Shown one piece after another: positions 31,173 through 43,600 of a stretch of DNA of 64,000 bases; within the stretch, counting starts at the first letter, position 1, and the number at the start of each line of letters is the position of its first letter. Made by a program: the position numbers and the translations under genes. The stretch is from Liolophura sinensis (Eukaryota; Mollusca; Polyplacophora; Chitonida; Chitonidae): assembly GCF_032854445.1 (NCBI RefSeq), contig NC_088300.1:1-64000 (forward strand), written 5' to 3'. The notes below the pieces were generated by a model. It was not told where the DNA came from. It searched no databases and saw only the letters and a list, made by a program, of their open reading frames with translations.

Positions 31173-32697
31173 AACTCTGTCAAAAAAGAAATGCAACCCC
31201 TGTCCTCGGATATCAAAAATTCGTTCGAATAAAGTTATTGCTTCCAAACTAAATTTTAGCCAAATGTAATGAAATTATACACGTTTTTAATGAAGATTAC
31301 CATCCAAACAACTGCCTTTTCTCTCCTAAGTGTTGCTTATGACGTCACAACGCATGGACTGACCCTGTTGACGTCGCACGCAGAACCATTCACATGCAAA
31401 TCATGTCAATGGCAGTTATAGTGTGGGGGTGTATAAAAGCCCATGTGCTTTCGTATTTTATTCATTCATTCGTCGACGAAAGGCAGTCGGTAAAATGCCG
31501 CGACTGAGTGCTGCCGACCGAAATATCGACATTGGTCGTCTTCAAGCCAGAGAAAGTTTTGGTACTATTGCACGACACCTAAATGTTCACAAAACAACGA
31601 TATCCCGACTTTGGAGCCGTTACAACAACTTTAACTCGACCAACGATCGCCCAAGAAGTGGAAGGCCAAGAATCACGACCCCACTTCAAGATCGGTACAT
31701 CCGGGTCCTTCACCTGCTTAAACGGCATGTCCTACCAACCGTGACTGCCACACAAATACCAGGTTTGAGGAGAGTGTCGGCTCAAACAATTAGGAACCGT
31801 CTGAAAGAAGCGGGTTTACGTGCCTGTAGACCAGTTGTTGGACCTGTACTACGCCCCTTACATCGACGCCTACGACTCAGGTGGTGCAACAACGTAAGGA
31901 TATGGACAAAACTGGAGGCGCATCTGGTTTTCTGATGAATCCAGTTTTCTTTTGACACGTCACGACGGAAGACAGCGTGTGTATAGGAGACGTCATGAAC
32001 GCTTTGCGCCCATCTGCATCCGGCAGGTGGACAGATTTGGCGGAGGCAGTGTTATGGTTTGGGGAGCCATCTCGTACAACCAGAAATCAGACTTGGTGAT
32101 CGTTCCAGGGAACCTGACAGCCCAACGTTACATCAACCACGTGTTACAGCCTCACCTTCTCCCGATTATTGACCGACACAGCTTTTTCAACAGGACAACG
32201 CCAGGCCTCATACTGCACGTGCAACAATGAACTTTCTGCAGGATTCCAACGTCAATGTCTTGCCGTGGCCCTTTAAATCACCAGACCTCAACCCTATTGA
32301 ACACCTGTGGGATACTCTGGGTCGACACGTGCGTCAACGTCAGCCACCGCCACAGACGCTTCAACAGCTCGCCGTTGCGTTACAGGAGGAGTGGAGGGCC
32401 ATTCCCCAGGAGAGAATCCGGCGTCTTATCCGTTCTTGTCCAAGGAGATGCCGTGCAATGATTGCAGTTCGTGGTGGTCATACGAGATACTGAGGAAGAC
32501 GCCCCCTGGTGAGCAACTGGTGCCTGTGAGATGACTTTTGAAAAGACAGTTTTAAACATGACCATCTTGATTATTATTCTGCCAAATTTTTGACTTCTGT
32601 CTTCAATAAGAAAACAGTTGTGCCGTCCTAAAATATTAATATTTAAAATATTAAAATCTCTAAAATACGAGGGTTGCGTTTCTTTTTTGACAGAGTT
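31173..32697 (+). mobile_element. Tc1-like transposon B (1,525 bp)
   Basis: Inverted termini AACTCTGTCAAAAAAGAAA (left) and its reverse complement (right, ending 32697), with TA flanks at 31171-31172 and 32698-32699. Its left 210 bp are almost identical to the reverse complement of window bases 1-216. Confidence 0.93.
31495..32493 (+). pseudogene. Tc1-like transposase B, two frameshifts
   Basis: Starts at ATG 31495 (MPRLSAADRNIDIGRLQARE). Helix-turn-helix and GRPR hook (DRPRSGRPRITT) are intact. The frame must change near 31905, just before the first catalytic aspartate (FSDESSF), and near 32190, next to the second (QDNARPHTA). The remainder, with SPDLNPIEHLWD and the terminal GGHTRY, is open. 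Full family length of about 333 codons. An upstream in-frame start at 31423 is unlikely to be used because homologues in the window begin at MPRL or MGRL. Confidence 0.92.
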
Positions 32698-32699
32698 TA

Positions 32700-33351
32700 T
32701 AAATCAGTGGATATTTTAACCGGCTCATTGGATTTCATCGAATGTCCAGATGTGTTCATAGTCAGCTGTGACAAAACCGTGTGGAGAGCGCTCTAATTGA
32801 CGATGCTTGGAAACATTTAATGATTTCTTCTCACGAAACAGTCAATACATCACGAACAATGGATGTATAAATCTTTCAGTATAATGTAACTTCCTTGTAT
32901 GGATAACCAGCTGTGACCTAATCAGAGGGCAAAATGAGCGACAAACCATTACCAACCCATTGCTGCCAAGGTCAACACACCTATTAGTGACATTCTGATG
33001 CATAGCTGAACAAACAATGACGACCAAATAATTCACGCCACCTGTTCACAAATGTACATGTTAGATTTTCACGGATAAAAAGTGCTTTCAGCACCGAGTA
33101 AAAGGTTTTATAAAGTGTTTTCTCCGCCATTACAAGAGAATCGATACTTTGGCGTGGGATTTGAAGAGCTGCTCTTTTATTTATCGTATTTGTTTCTTCA
33201 ACGTGAATTGACTTCATTCCTTTTTGAGGCAGGATGTTATGTAGAAAGTGGATTAAATAAGTGTGTTTCATAAAACATGTCAACCGTCTAAAGCAACAGG
33301 TCTTCCCTCAAAAAAGAAGGTAGATGACCTGGCGACTTCACGGCGAACACG
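32700..33351. other. Non-coding DNA
   Basis: No gene or element recognised. Confidence 0.5.
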
Positions 33352-33481
33352 CATTACCCCTCTGATGATCTGATATTTAGAAAGTGTAATCCCTAATAAG
33401 GACAATACTCTTACTTAATCCACTGGTCTGATATATTCACCTAAGGGAACTGTGTCATTTCTAATCATCAGAGGGGTAATG
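33352..33481. mobile_element. Short palindromic, MITE-like element (130 bp)
   Basis: A perfect 18-bp inverted repeat, CATTACCCCTCTGATGAT (33352-33369) and its reverse complement (33464-33481), encloses 94 bp without coding capacity. No target duplication is certain. It could be a non-autonomous DNA transposon or a solitary palindrome. Confidence 0.55.
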
Positions 33482-33535
33482 TATATTTGCCGTACAGTCT
33501 ACCGGTCAACTGCCTACTAGATTTGTAGAAGGCCT

Positions 33536-33625
33536 GTTGATCTCGTGGTCTAGACGGTTGACGTATTTGCTGTTTGTTCCTGTGTGAGAGGTCACTGGTT
33601 CAGGAGCCGCACTGATTTATTCCTT
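33536..33625 (+). mobile_element. Possible tRNA-derived SINE head of a second family
   Basis: CTCGTGGTCTAGACGG resembles a tRNA 5' half with box A, and GGTTCAGGAGCC, about 45 bp on, resembles box B. The sequence is unlike the common SINE of this window. It does not fold as an intact tRNA by eye. Confidence 0.35.
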
Positions 33626-33970
33626 TTTGTTTGGTAGTATTGTCTCTCCTTTAAACGAACGGTTTCAGCTTTTCCAACTTTTTCCAACAATTCATCAGAT
33701 ACACGAATAGTTGTGGATTTCTATATTTTTGTCAGACTGGCCTAAGGCGTGGAGAAACATCATACAGAAATAACGTTATGCGTCTAGAAGCTTTTATAGT
33801 TTTAAGTACAATCTTTGCTGATGGCTTCCTAGTACTTAGGGCGGAATTTTTATGGCTGTGGATATTATGTAATCGACATGAGGGATGGCACCATGTTTGA
33901 CTCTTCCCTCTTCCCAGGGACTCAAACACAGTTTTGTGTTTCATTTTTTCAAACATGAAATTTGTTTGTA

Positions 33971-35479
33971 CACTCTTCAAAAAAGAAACACAAAACCCAA
34001 ATATCAATGTAAATTTGATGTTATTCAAGGACGTGTAGATCAGCGGAAAACAAAGATACATGAACATTTTGTGGAGCAATGCATTGCTATGTTGTCCATA
34101 TTTCATGAGAATAACAGTCATCACAGTCATTACTGCTGTCCACCAGGTGGTGTTGAAGTCAGTACCTCGTATGACCACCTCCAGCTGCTACCACTGCCCG
34201 ACACCTCCTGGGTACAGATCGAATCAGTGGTTGGATATTTTGTTGTGGAATCCTTCTCCATTCCTCCTGCAGCATGTGGAACAACTGTTGAAGATTCTGT
34301 TGTGGAATACGACGTCGACGCACCCGTCTATCGATCTGATCCCAAAGGTGTTCGATTGGGTTTAGATCCGGGGATTTGGAGGGCCAGGAAGGGTATTGAT
34401 GTTGTTATTGGCCAGGTAGTCCACGGTGGTGTGTCGGGCCTGGCGTTGTCTTGTTGGAAGAGCTGCCGTTGAAGGTCAACAAGGCGAAGGACGTGCGGGC
34501 GGAGAATCTGGTCGATGCATCGATTGGCCGTCAGATTGCCTTGGACAAGCACAAGCTCCGATCTGCGGGTGTATGAGATCGCTCCCCACACCATAACACT
34601 CCCTCCACAGAATCTGTCCACCTGTCTGATGCAATGAGGAACAAAACGTTCATGACGTCGTCTGTAGACACGGTCTCTACTATCACGTCGCCTGATGAGA
34701 TAACGGGATTCATCGCTAAACCATATGCTCATCCAGTTTGCCAGGTACCATGGCAGCACCTTGGTACACCATCTCACTCGTCGACGTCGATGTAGTCGTG
34801 TCTAGGAGGGGGCAACTTTTGGACGTTTGGCACGTATTCCTACTTTTCGGAGACGGTTCCTGAATGTCTGATCGGACACTCTTCGGGCTCCAAACTTGTG
34901 CTGTGTCCTGGGCGGTACGATGGCGGTCACGTAGGTGGGTTACCCGTATGTACCGATCTTGGGCAGGTGTGGTGACTCTAGGTCTTCCTGATCTTGGACG
35001 GTCATTTGTCAAATTTGTTTGACGAAATCGATCCCACAAGCGAGTTATTGTGCTGGTATGAACGTTGAAGATCCTTGCCACCTCACTCTTTGATTCGCCA
35101 GCTTGCAATCTTCCAATTGCCTGATTTCGGTCGGCAACGTTGAGACGTCCCATTTTCGTGTATAATACTTGCAAAGACATTGGATAAAATTGTGAGATTC
35201 GTTTGGGTCTTTTATAGTCACATGTTGTCCTCATGTTTTGCACGTGACAAACAATCATTGTGCCTGAACTTCGTGCTGCACGACATCAACGCACATCATA
35301 ACAATCCTAATTGATAAAACCGTTCAAAATCATTTTTGGTTGCGTTTGGTCAAGGATGATCTTCTGAATCATTCCAGTAACAATGTGCAATCCTACAAAA
35401 CTGTTTGAGTTAACATATGTGTACAAAATTGTAAGTATCATTTTTGAATTTCATTTTGCGTTTCCTTTTTTGAAGAGTG
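33971..35479 (-). mobile_element. Tc1-like transposon C (1,509 bp)
   Basis: Inverted termini CACTCTTCAAAAAAGAAAC (left, 33971) and its near reverse complement (right, ending 35479), with TA at 33969-33970 and 35480-35481. The terminal core TCAAAAAAGAAAC is shared with elements B and D. Confidence 0.92.
34159..35153 (-). pseudogene. Tc1-like transposase C, multiply broken
   Basis: Starts at ATG 35151-35153 (MGRLNVADRNQAIGRLQAGE). The helix-turn-helix and hook (DRPRSGRPRVTT) are readable. Frame changes fall near 34895 and again between the second catalytic aspartate (QQDNARPD, about 34450) and SPDLNPIEHLWD (about 34365). An in-frame TAG lies near 34802. First catalytic motif WFSDESRY is present, and the end GGGHTRY is at 34162. 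Family-length gene, clearly dead. Confidence 0.9.
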
Positions 35480-35514
35480 TACATTGATTGATTGACTGAC
35501 TGATTGGCATATTT

Positions 35515-35653
35515 ATTAATGGCGTTTTCTCAATAATATTTCACTTAATATACGATAGTGACCAGCATTGGTGGGTAAAAAACCGGGCATAGAAAATCCA
35601 CTGAGTCTATGTGCTGAACTGGAACGCTAACCAATCGGCCACGGAGGCCCCTA
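35515..35653 (-). mobile_element. Old, internally deleted SINE copy
   Basis: Reversed SINE with recognisable ends (ATTTCACTTAATATACGA at one side, CCACGGAGGCCCC at the other) but missing about 100 bp of the body. Confidence 0.7.
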
Positions 35654-36935
35654 TTGTTTTTATATTAAGTATGGATGAAAAGATGACCAAGAGATCTGCT
35701 CACTGACGGAGTAGTTATCCAGTTCACGTCTATTAGTTGTGCGATAGCCATGCCTCTCAATTGCCCATGCTCACTTCTCTGTGAGCTAGTTAATATTCAC
35801 TATGTCTTGCGTATATCACTAGGGTTTGTCGGAACCTTTTGATAACTTTAATTCTGAACTTCATGTGAGCTCATTGGGAGCCCAGCCAAAACGGGTTTTA
35901 CATGGGTTACAAATGGACACGGAATATAGTTAAACAGGACGTCCGCCACGAACATATAACCCACCCCACCAGAGAACAAGCCCCGTATTTCCGGAAGGAG
36001 ACTACACATATCGTCAATCATATAATTATCAGCGACAACAGCTGAGCTGGACAGGAAAGCAGCGTTCTGCATCAGTTATGGTGAGATCTAAAATTAAGCC
36101 ATACAGTGGACGCGCTGTAGTCAGTCGGACCATCGATGAATTGGAATCTTTACGTTTCGGAGAGAGATCAAGTTGATGGGTTGATGAATGGTCAGAGCAC
36201 CATTTCTGCATAAACCAGAATTTAGCTTCTAGACTAAGTATGTCCGAGGCCTGATTTCCCTGCACTGTTTTCATGTGATTCTTTGTTAAATGTGATGACA
36301 ACACACCATGCATTCGAGTAAAACCCTAATTGAGGTAACGTGACAAGAGGCCGTATCTAACCGGTTACGTGTGACCATTTGCCAACTGTCACATTGTGGA
36401 CGCTATTTTGATTTTACGCTCACCGCTGTAGTGTATATTATATGATGTTCATTGAATGTGACTTTACTTGTTGTATGGTGTGTAGAGGGGCGCGTTACAA
36501 GTTTGATTTCCCGACACAAGTCATTATATAAGTGGAAATTCCTGAGAATGGCATTAACCGCTACTTAGCTAAATAAGGAAATCAATGACAAATCACGAAA
36601 AGTTGTCTTTGTGATATTAGGTCACCTTTTCTCTCCCGAGAGACATTTCTTTACCTGCAAAAGGAGCAACGAGAGCGTGGCGATGCTACAATGTTCATGT
36701 TGTCTATTTACTTTAGCCTAGGACAAATCTAATTAAGATGTCTATACATAAGGGCCGTAGATATGAAATGTAAGCTTAGCGGCTGGATAAAAGACTAGAA
36801 ATATCGGGACGGTACAACTGATAAGGTGAATAAATGTGGAACCTGATTGTTACAGTGCCAACTTATACTTTCATCCATTAGACCTATCAAACGCTATATG
36901 TTGGGGTCTAATGCAATTTATAGAAGGTAAATATA
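35654..36935. other. Non-coding DNA
   Basis: Short ORFs only; no element or repeat recognised. Confidence 0.55.
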
Positions 36936-38431
36936 CTATCAAAAAAAAAGAAACGCATAATCCGGTTTTTTGCGGAGGTGATGCAGTCTTTTCAATTATG
37001 CATAACTAAATAAGAATTGCTATTCTGCAAACATTTTTTTACACAGATTAAGGAAGGGTCCATATCTAGACAACAAGGCCATCAGCTTGAGGTGAGACAC
37101 TAACAATGAGTCTCCCACTTGAGTGGAATGTCAGTATCTGTTGTGACCACCACGGGCACGAATAACAGTTCTGACACGCCTTGTCATGGACTGGATGAGA
37201 CGCTGGATAGAGGCCTGGGGAATGTTCTGCCACTCCTCCTGCAAACATGCAACTTGCTCTTGAAGCGTTTGGGGTTGAGGTTGACGTTGGTGTAGACGTC
37301 GATCAAGTTAATCCCACAGATGCTCAATTGGGTTGAGATCCGGGGAACGGGACGGCCAGGGTAGCACATTTACCTTGTTTTCGGCGAGGAAGTCCCTTGG
37401 GAACAACTCCCGCTGAACGTCAATGACAGGTAAGACGTGTGGCTGCAGAATGGTGTCTCGGTAGCGTACGGCCGTAAGATTTCCCTGAACGTGGACAAGA
37501 TTTGTACGACCAGTATACGATATTGCTGCCCACATCATCACACTCCCTCCACCAAATCTGTCCACTTGGCGTACGCAGTTAGGGGTATAACGTTCGCGAG
37601 CACGTCTGTAAACCCGGTTTCTACCATCACGTCTCTGCAAAAGGAATCTGGACTCATCACTGAACCAAATGCGTCGCCAGTTGCGTAGATTCCATGCAGT
37701 CACGTTGTTACACCATCGGAGGCGATTGGCGCGATGGTGAGGGGCGCAGCACGATCCCAACATAGGGCCTCCTGGCTCTCAGTCCATGTTCCCTCAGCCT
37801 GTTCCGCACTGTCTGACCTGATATCCTCCTCAGTCCCCATATACTAGCTGCTGTGCTTTCAGCTGTAGCACAACGGTCACGCAAATGGAGGACCCTTATG
37901 TAGCGACCTTGGGCTGCTGTAGTGACACGTGGTCGACCTGAACGCTGACGGTCATTTGTTGTCCCAGTATTGTTGTAGCGGGCAGCAAGCCGTGAAATCG
38001 TGCTCTGGCTGACGTGTAGACACCTAGAAATGGACGATTGGGACTCTCCAGCTTGAAGTCTTCCAAAGGCAATATTTCTTGTGACAGTGTCAAGACGTGG
38101 CATGTTGAATCAGCTTGAAAACACCACTTGAAAGACGCCGATTTCCGGCCCGAAGTTGCGGTTTTATAGTCACACACTGCATGCTTTCCATGCGTAAGTT
38201 CGGCGTGTAAGACTGCACGTGATGCAGTGTGGTGCCGTATTTTTTACTTCTTCCAAAAACGGCCTCCAAACTCAACATTTTCAACCAAGAAATGTTTTGA
38301 AGAATAAAATGTGTGCTAACTGTGACTATTAACAATATAAAAAACACATTTTGCTCATGAAATGAAGACAAAATGTATTTATTTCATTTTAAAATAAAAC
38401 AAAACACCTATGCGTTTCTTTTTTTGGATAG
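36936..38431 (-). mobile_element. Tc1-like transposon D (1,496 bp)
   Basis: Inverted termini CTATCAAAAAAAAAGAAACG (left) and the reverse complement (right, ending GGATAG at 38431), with TA at 36934-36935 and 38432-38433. Confidence 0.9.
37131..38103 (-). pseudogene. Tc1-like transposase D, catalytic motif deleted
   Basis: Starts at ATG 38101-38103 (MPRLDTVTRNIAFGRLQAGE). Helix-turn-helix and hook are readable. The frame changes near 37740. The first catalytic motif WFSDESRF is present and SPDLNPIEHLWD is present. However, the stretch holding the second catalytic aspartate is missing: DVQREL runs straight to FPRDFLAEN near 37400, an in-frame loss of roughly 13 codons. TAA at 37308-37310 follows HLWD, with the same frame open to the usual GGHNRY end at 37134. 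Confidence 0.9.
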
Positions 38432-38433
38432 TA

Positions 38434-39184
38434 TATAATATATTATACAATATAGAGAGTAAATCCAGAGCAGTGACGACAGCCGGGTAGTTGGCAAATG
38501 GGGACACGTAAAAGGTGCAATACAGCCTCGTCGCTTTAAATCAGTTAGGGTTTTACTCTAACTGTCCATATAAATGCTTATAGATAGTAGCAAATTACAC
38601 GACCCCTAGCACCATGTCTTAAACAGAAGTAGGTAAGCAAAAGATGCATTGATGTTAATTACAATTTATGAGACCTTACTGCTCTTGGGTTACTCAAATG
38701 CTGTCTTGTCATCACATTTAATATACTATCACAATTTTAAGAACATATCAACAACCTGCCTAAGCCGTTTGCTTAAAAATACTTTGGAATTACCAAACTT
38801 GGATGTATCGTTGTCTGGGAAGGGTTTCCAAACTCCGTATTTTCCTGGCTTGGAACAGATTTCAGACTTCAAACAACGAATAGTTGTAAGACTACAATAT
38901 ACACAGTCTACGGCTGGGTAGTCGCGCATAGGTGCTGGGACATGATGTAGGGGACACTACTCCTGACACCATGTTTGGATTCGAAGTTTTCTCCCTTCGG
39001 TCACGTACACCGTCAATTTATATCTTATGTTGATGTGCGAATTTATACAAATCAATAGAACAGCTCAACTGGTCTTATAAATTAATTCGAATGATAATAC
39101 AACTGCAGCATTCTTTGTACATATACCTAATGTCATTGAAATAGTGATAATTCATGCAGATCTGTGGAATACGATATCAATATA
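38434..39184. other. Non-coding DNA
   Basis: No supported gene. Confidence 0.55.
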
Positions 39185-39535
39185 GACCCGTACATGTACA
39201 TTATCATCACTCGTATCCAGTTTAGTATTCAGTGTTTGGCCGTGGATGTTACAGTAGTGAATCCTTACCTGTCTAAATGATGAACAGTCAGGCAAGTGAA
39301 CAGGTGCATGTATCATCACTCGTGTTCAGTTTAGTATTCAGTGTTTGGCCGCGGATGTTACAATAGTGAATCCTCACCTGCTAAATGATGAACAGTCAGG
39401 CAATTGCACAGGTGCATGTATCATCACTAGTGTTCAGTTTAGAATTAAGTGTTTGGCCGCGAATGTTACAGTAGTGAATCCTCACCTGCCTAAATGATGA
39501 ACAGTCAGGCAAGTCAACAGGTGCATGTATTACGA
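39185..39535. repeat. About 110-bp tandem repeat, three units
   Basis: Units contain CAGTTTAGTATTCAGTGTTT, GGATGTTACAGTAGTGAATC and ATGATGAACAGTCAGGCAAG, ending with CAGGTGCATGTATCATCACT. Confidence 0.88.
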
Positions 39536-39825
39536 AACTAAAAGGCTTTCTGGCAACAGAAGAATGGTATAACAATTCTTGGATTCATATCCACCAAAAA
39601 CGAAACTGAAAATTGCTTCAACTGTTCTAAACCGAAGTGATGCGCAAAATTTCATCGAAATCGTTGCATAGTTTTGGAAATGGGAAATAATCGTTTAAAA
39701 ATATTTCTGGATCATGAACAATTTCACCTGAATTTTAGGGCCGTTTTCTATATACACTTGCTAGTAGGGCCGCTTACCGTTTATTCAGTAAAGATAGTCA
39801 ATCGGTTTACAGAGAAAAACAGGGA

Positions 39826-40300
39826 ATTTCGGCAGATTCTCTCGAGTAGCTTTCACTATTCGTGGAGTATATTTGTCAGACTCTGAGCGGTCCGCGATAC
39901 TCGGGTGGCCATTCGTACATTGAGGGGGGCCTCCGTGGCTCAGTCGGTTAGCGCGCTAGCGCAGCGTAATGACCCAGAAGCCTCTCACCAATGCGGTCGC
40001 TGTGAGTTCAAGTCCAGCTCATGCTGCCTTCCTCTCCGGCCGTACGTGGGAAGGTCTCTCAGCAACCTGCGGATGGTCGTGGGTTTCCCCCGGGCTCTGA
40101 CCGGTTTCTACCCACCATAATGCTGGCCGCCGTCGTATAAGTGAAATATTCTTGAGTACGGCGTAAAACACCAATCAAAAAAAAAAAATCAATCGTACAT
40201 TGAGGGAATTTCGGCAGATTCTCTCGAGTCGCTCTCACTGTGTCGGGTATATTGGTCACACTAAGCGGTCGGCGATGCTCGGGTGGCCATTCGTATATTC
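39826..40300. repeat. 100-bp direct duplication split by a SINE
   Basis: 39826-39926 and 40201-40300 are about 85 percent alike by eye (both hold GAATTTCGGCAGATTCTCTC and GGTGGCCATTCGTA). The SINE at 39927-40192 sits exactly at the junction, in the first unit's final bases. Confidence 0.8.
39927..40192 (+). mobile_element. tRNA-derived SINE, full length, with target-site duplication
   Basis: Nearly consensus copy, with head GGCCTCCGTGGCTCAGTCGG and a poly-A-like tail. A 14-bp duplication TCGTACATTGAGGG flanks it at 39913-39926 and 40193-40206. Confidence 0.92.
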
Positions 40301-41025
40301 AGTCTAACACATGTTGAAGACAACTTTGTCTTACTTTTAAGTCCAGTTGAATTTAGAAAATGAATTATATATGGGGCAATACCATTACCGTCGTAGAGCT
40401 ATAACCCAGTTGTCAGTTGTCTGCTCATTTTTAAACCCATCTTTATGAAACGTGTAGCTGAGCATCAGCTTACTATCACTCGTCACGCGGACACTTTGTA
40501 TATACCCTGTGTAATCTACTCCACTATCGTAATCTGCCGGAACTCACGGGCTCTGATGACTTACCTTGGCCACTCCGGTTTCTCCCAACCATAAAACTGC
40601 TCACCATCGTATACCTGAAAAGATCTGCGGTCCGTGACAAGAAACCATTTCTGTCTTAAATCTAAATTTGAAATACAATCTTAAAGCTTATTTTTGGGCT
40701 TGAAAAATTTTGAAATTTTGTTCCCTCTCATCAATGTTATCTAAAGACGAACGTGTGTAAACTTCCAGTATCAAAAAGAGTTTTAAAGTGTTTTAATTTT
40801 GGAAACAGGTTTGTCTAATCGACCCTAGGAGAATATGGCAGTAAACAACAATCAAATATTTAGTAAATCATACACTCTGCATGGCACTTTCAAGATGTGC
40901 GCGGTACCTTCAATTTGCAACAAAAATCATTCTTCTTTCTTATTTTTTCCTGAAATTGGATCAGTTTGCCAGCTTTTTGAAAAGTTACTCTGACTCTGTA
41001 TTTGGTGATCATTTCTGTGTAATAA
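40301..41025. other. Non-coding DNA with a relic SINE fragment
   Basis: 40570-40620 (CCGGTTTCTCCCAACCATAA and CATCGTATACCTGAAA) looks like a heavily mutated piece of the common SINE. Nothing else is seen. Confidence 0.5.
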
Positions 41026-41257
41026 TTTATTTATTTATTTGATTGGTGTTTTACGCCGTTCTCAAGAATATTTCCCTTATACGACGGCGGCCAGCATTAA
41101 GAAAGGAAAAACCATTATGAAAAGAAACCCAGGACTATCAGCAGGTTGCTTGCAGACTTTCCCACGTGCAGCCGGAGAGGAAGCCAGCATGAACTGGACT
41201 TGAACTCACAGCGACCGCATTGGTGTGAGGCTCCTGGGCCATTACGCCACGCTGGCG
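41026..41257 (-). mobile_element. SINE copy with disrupted body and lost head end
   Basis: Reversed copy, T-rich tail at 41026. The body is altered at 41095-41130, and the tRNA head stops after CATTACGCCACGCTGGCG without the usual final 30 bp. Confidence 0.82.
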
Positions 41258-43600
41258 TTAATGTGGAAGTTATAAGCTGGGAACATGGCCAACTGATCTC
41301 AGAGCTAACCTCTCTATATGCACAAAACAAGGAAACCTTCTGAAAATCACACGTCATATAATGAACACTTTCAAGATCTGCACAATATCTTCAACATGTA
41401 CCCCAGCAATTTGCATTTCTTACTCCCCCTCCTCCTCGCCAAAAAAAATTAATGTGTTAAATTGAACAGAAAGCCTGTTACCTAATTCTGTTAAATATAA
41501 TACACATATTCTATTAATTCATAACGATTCTATTAGACTATAACAGGGTATTATGTTGAACATGACACAATAATGTGTTATAACAGAATACATTCTAGCA
41601 TCATTCAAACAACAACAGATTAATTTCTTGAGTGTATATTTCTACTGAAGCTGGACTTCATCTGTGCATGATAGTCTATATACGATGCATTTCTGTGTAA
41701 TCAATGCCTTGCACAGTATACTCATGGGAAACCGCCGACGCTCACACATCTTGTAGGCCTAAATACTTTCAACATATGCGCACTATTCAATTTGTTTCCC
41801 AAATAATTTTTACTGGTAATACATTTGTTTTTCATCTCCTTTCAGGCAATGCCCAGTTGATGTTTGGACAAGGATTTTTAGATACTTTAGCTGTTATGAT
41901 GGTGATATGCCGCCCGTGCCCACATTCGTAAAAAGGCTCAAATTATTGCATATTCGTTTGTTTAGCTGCTAGAATGGTATTCATGATTTCAGTGTGAAAT
42001 ATTTATGTAAGCTTCCGTTCCAGTGACCACTGGAATCTTCCTTATATAGATTGGGAAAGGGGTACAGGAAGCGTTTTGATATAGGGCTACATCCATATTA
42101 ACTGCACAGGTGTGAAGTGCTGGTTTATGCGTGTCTCTCCACGAGAATTTACCAATCGAGAGATCAGACGAATGTTGTCACTAAATACACAATTCTGAAA
42201 AATGTGCAATTTTTAAAAGAAATTCTCATCTTATGAGCCTTAATATCAGAAAAAAATTCTCTAACGATAACCTTTAAGTGTGATGTCAAGTCACAGTCTT
42301 GATTTTCTAGTCTATTAGTCTTATCCAGTCTGATGCAAAAACCACACCCAGGGGGCTGCCCTTCTATTTAGCATTTCCTCACGGCAGCGCCCTGTGGGGA
42401 ATTGCAGAATAAAATTGCGCGATTTTACATAATATACCGGTATCCGGTTTAAAATGCCGTTGTCAAGTTTCCTGCTTTTAAAATGCCCATGAATCCACTG
42501 GACTTGATGGCTTGGGACCACGCCCTGTATTACATAACATGGGACGGGCCTGCCGGACTGGGAACCGAAATCTACTATATATAAATCAATTTCTTTCTTC
42601 GCCTGGAATAATAATAAAAAAAAACCCTATGCTATGCGCTGCTTTCTTCTTCACTATATGTAGTAAGTCCGGGTATATTTGTGGGCTTGTAAACATTTAG
42701 GTAGTCTGCAACCGCTGTAACAGTATACAACAGAAAGCGTTGTGTTTCGTCTCTGTACCTACATGTCCGCCTACCCTAAAAAAAAGTCACCGTGCAGCTT
42801 ACATGAGTATTGCTCACTCCATTTTTTCGCTTGTGTCTTATTATACAAAAGCACCACTACTAATCGACACACATCTTAAACCTAACCCTAACTGTGTAGC
42901 CTTGACACAGGTATTGCTCTCATTACATATCTTTAGTAGAGGATTGTTCTAAAAAAATTCGCCTGGAAATTAACATAGGCCTAAAACAAATGACTATTGG
43001 ATGCCAGAGTAATGTGCCTTGTCACTGATAGTCCATAAACCCCACTGAACATTTTGCTCCATTTTATTTTGAGATAAAAAAAAAAGAAAAGAAAAGGAAG
43101 TAAACTTTCTTTTAGAGCCGGATCGTTTCAGTCGCCTTTCTCTGGGTGGTCACTTAATTTTTATTCGGTAGGCCTATGTTTTTTTTAACAAAATGGGCCC
43201 AGCATTCACGGCATAAACGATTTGTTTCATTTTAGACTGTAAAGAAATGCTTACATTTAGCACACGGACTATTCCTATGACCACATCTAGATACTTCTAC
43301 CATTAATGCTATCTTCGCTAAAGATAGCATGCAAGGCCAAACCAACATGTCGTCTACAGCTATTGGCCTTACTATATCTAACTGGTTATTTCTACATATT
43401 AGGCTTTGTATGTTTGTGTATTACTTATAATATCTGTACAGGAAATCTTTAAACTGCTTATATTTGAAATTGCAGAGTGTGAGCGCCAGTAAAACATAAC
43501 ACGCCGCCTGGTGTCACTAGTACGATGTTAATGGTTGAGCGGCACACGTGCATGTTCGCCTATGTTGTACCGTTATAGCCTTAAAACGTTTGTCCGCGGC
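41258..43600. other. Non-coding DNA upstream of the ryanodine receptor gene
   Basis: No repeats or genes recognised. Several AGGCCTA-containing stretches occur at 42970-43680. The proximal promoter of the receptor gene should lie near the 3' end of this segment or further upstream, but no core motif can be assigned. Confidence 0.5.

Noticed and set aside
31423-31494. N-terminal extension of transposase B
   Set aside because: Related transposases C and D in the window start at the equivalent of ATG 31495. The extension has no matching sequence in them.
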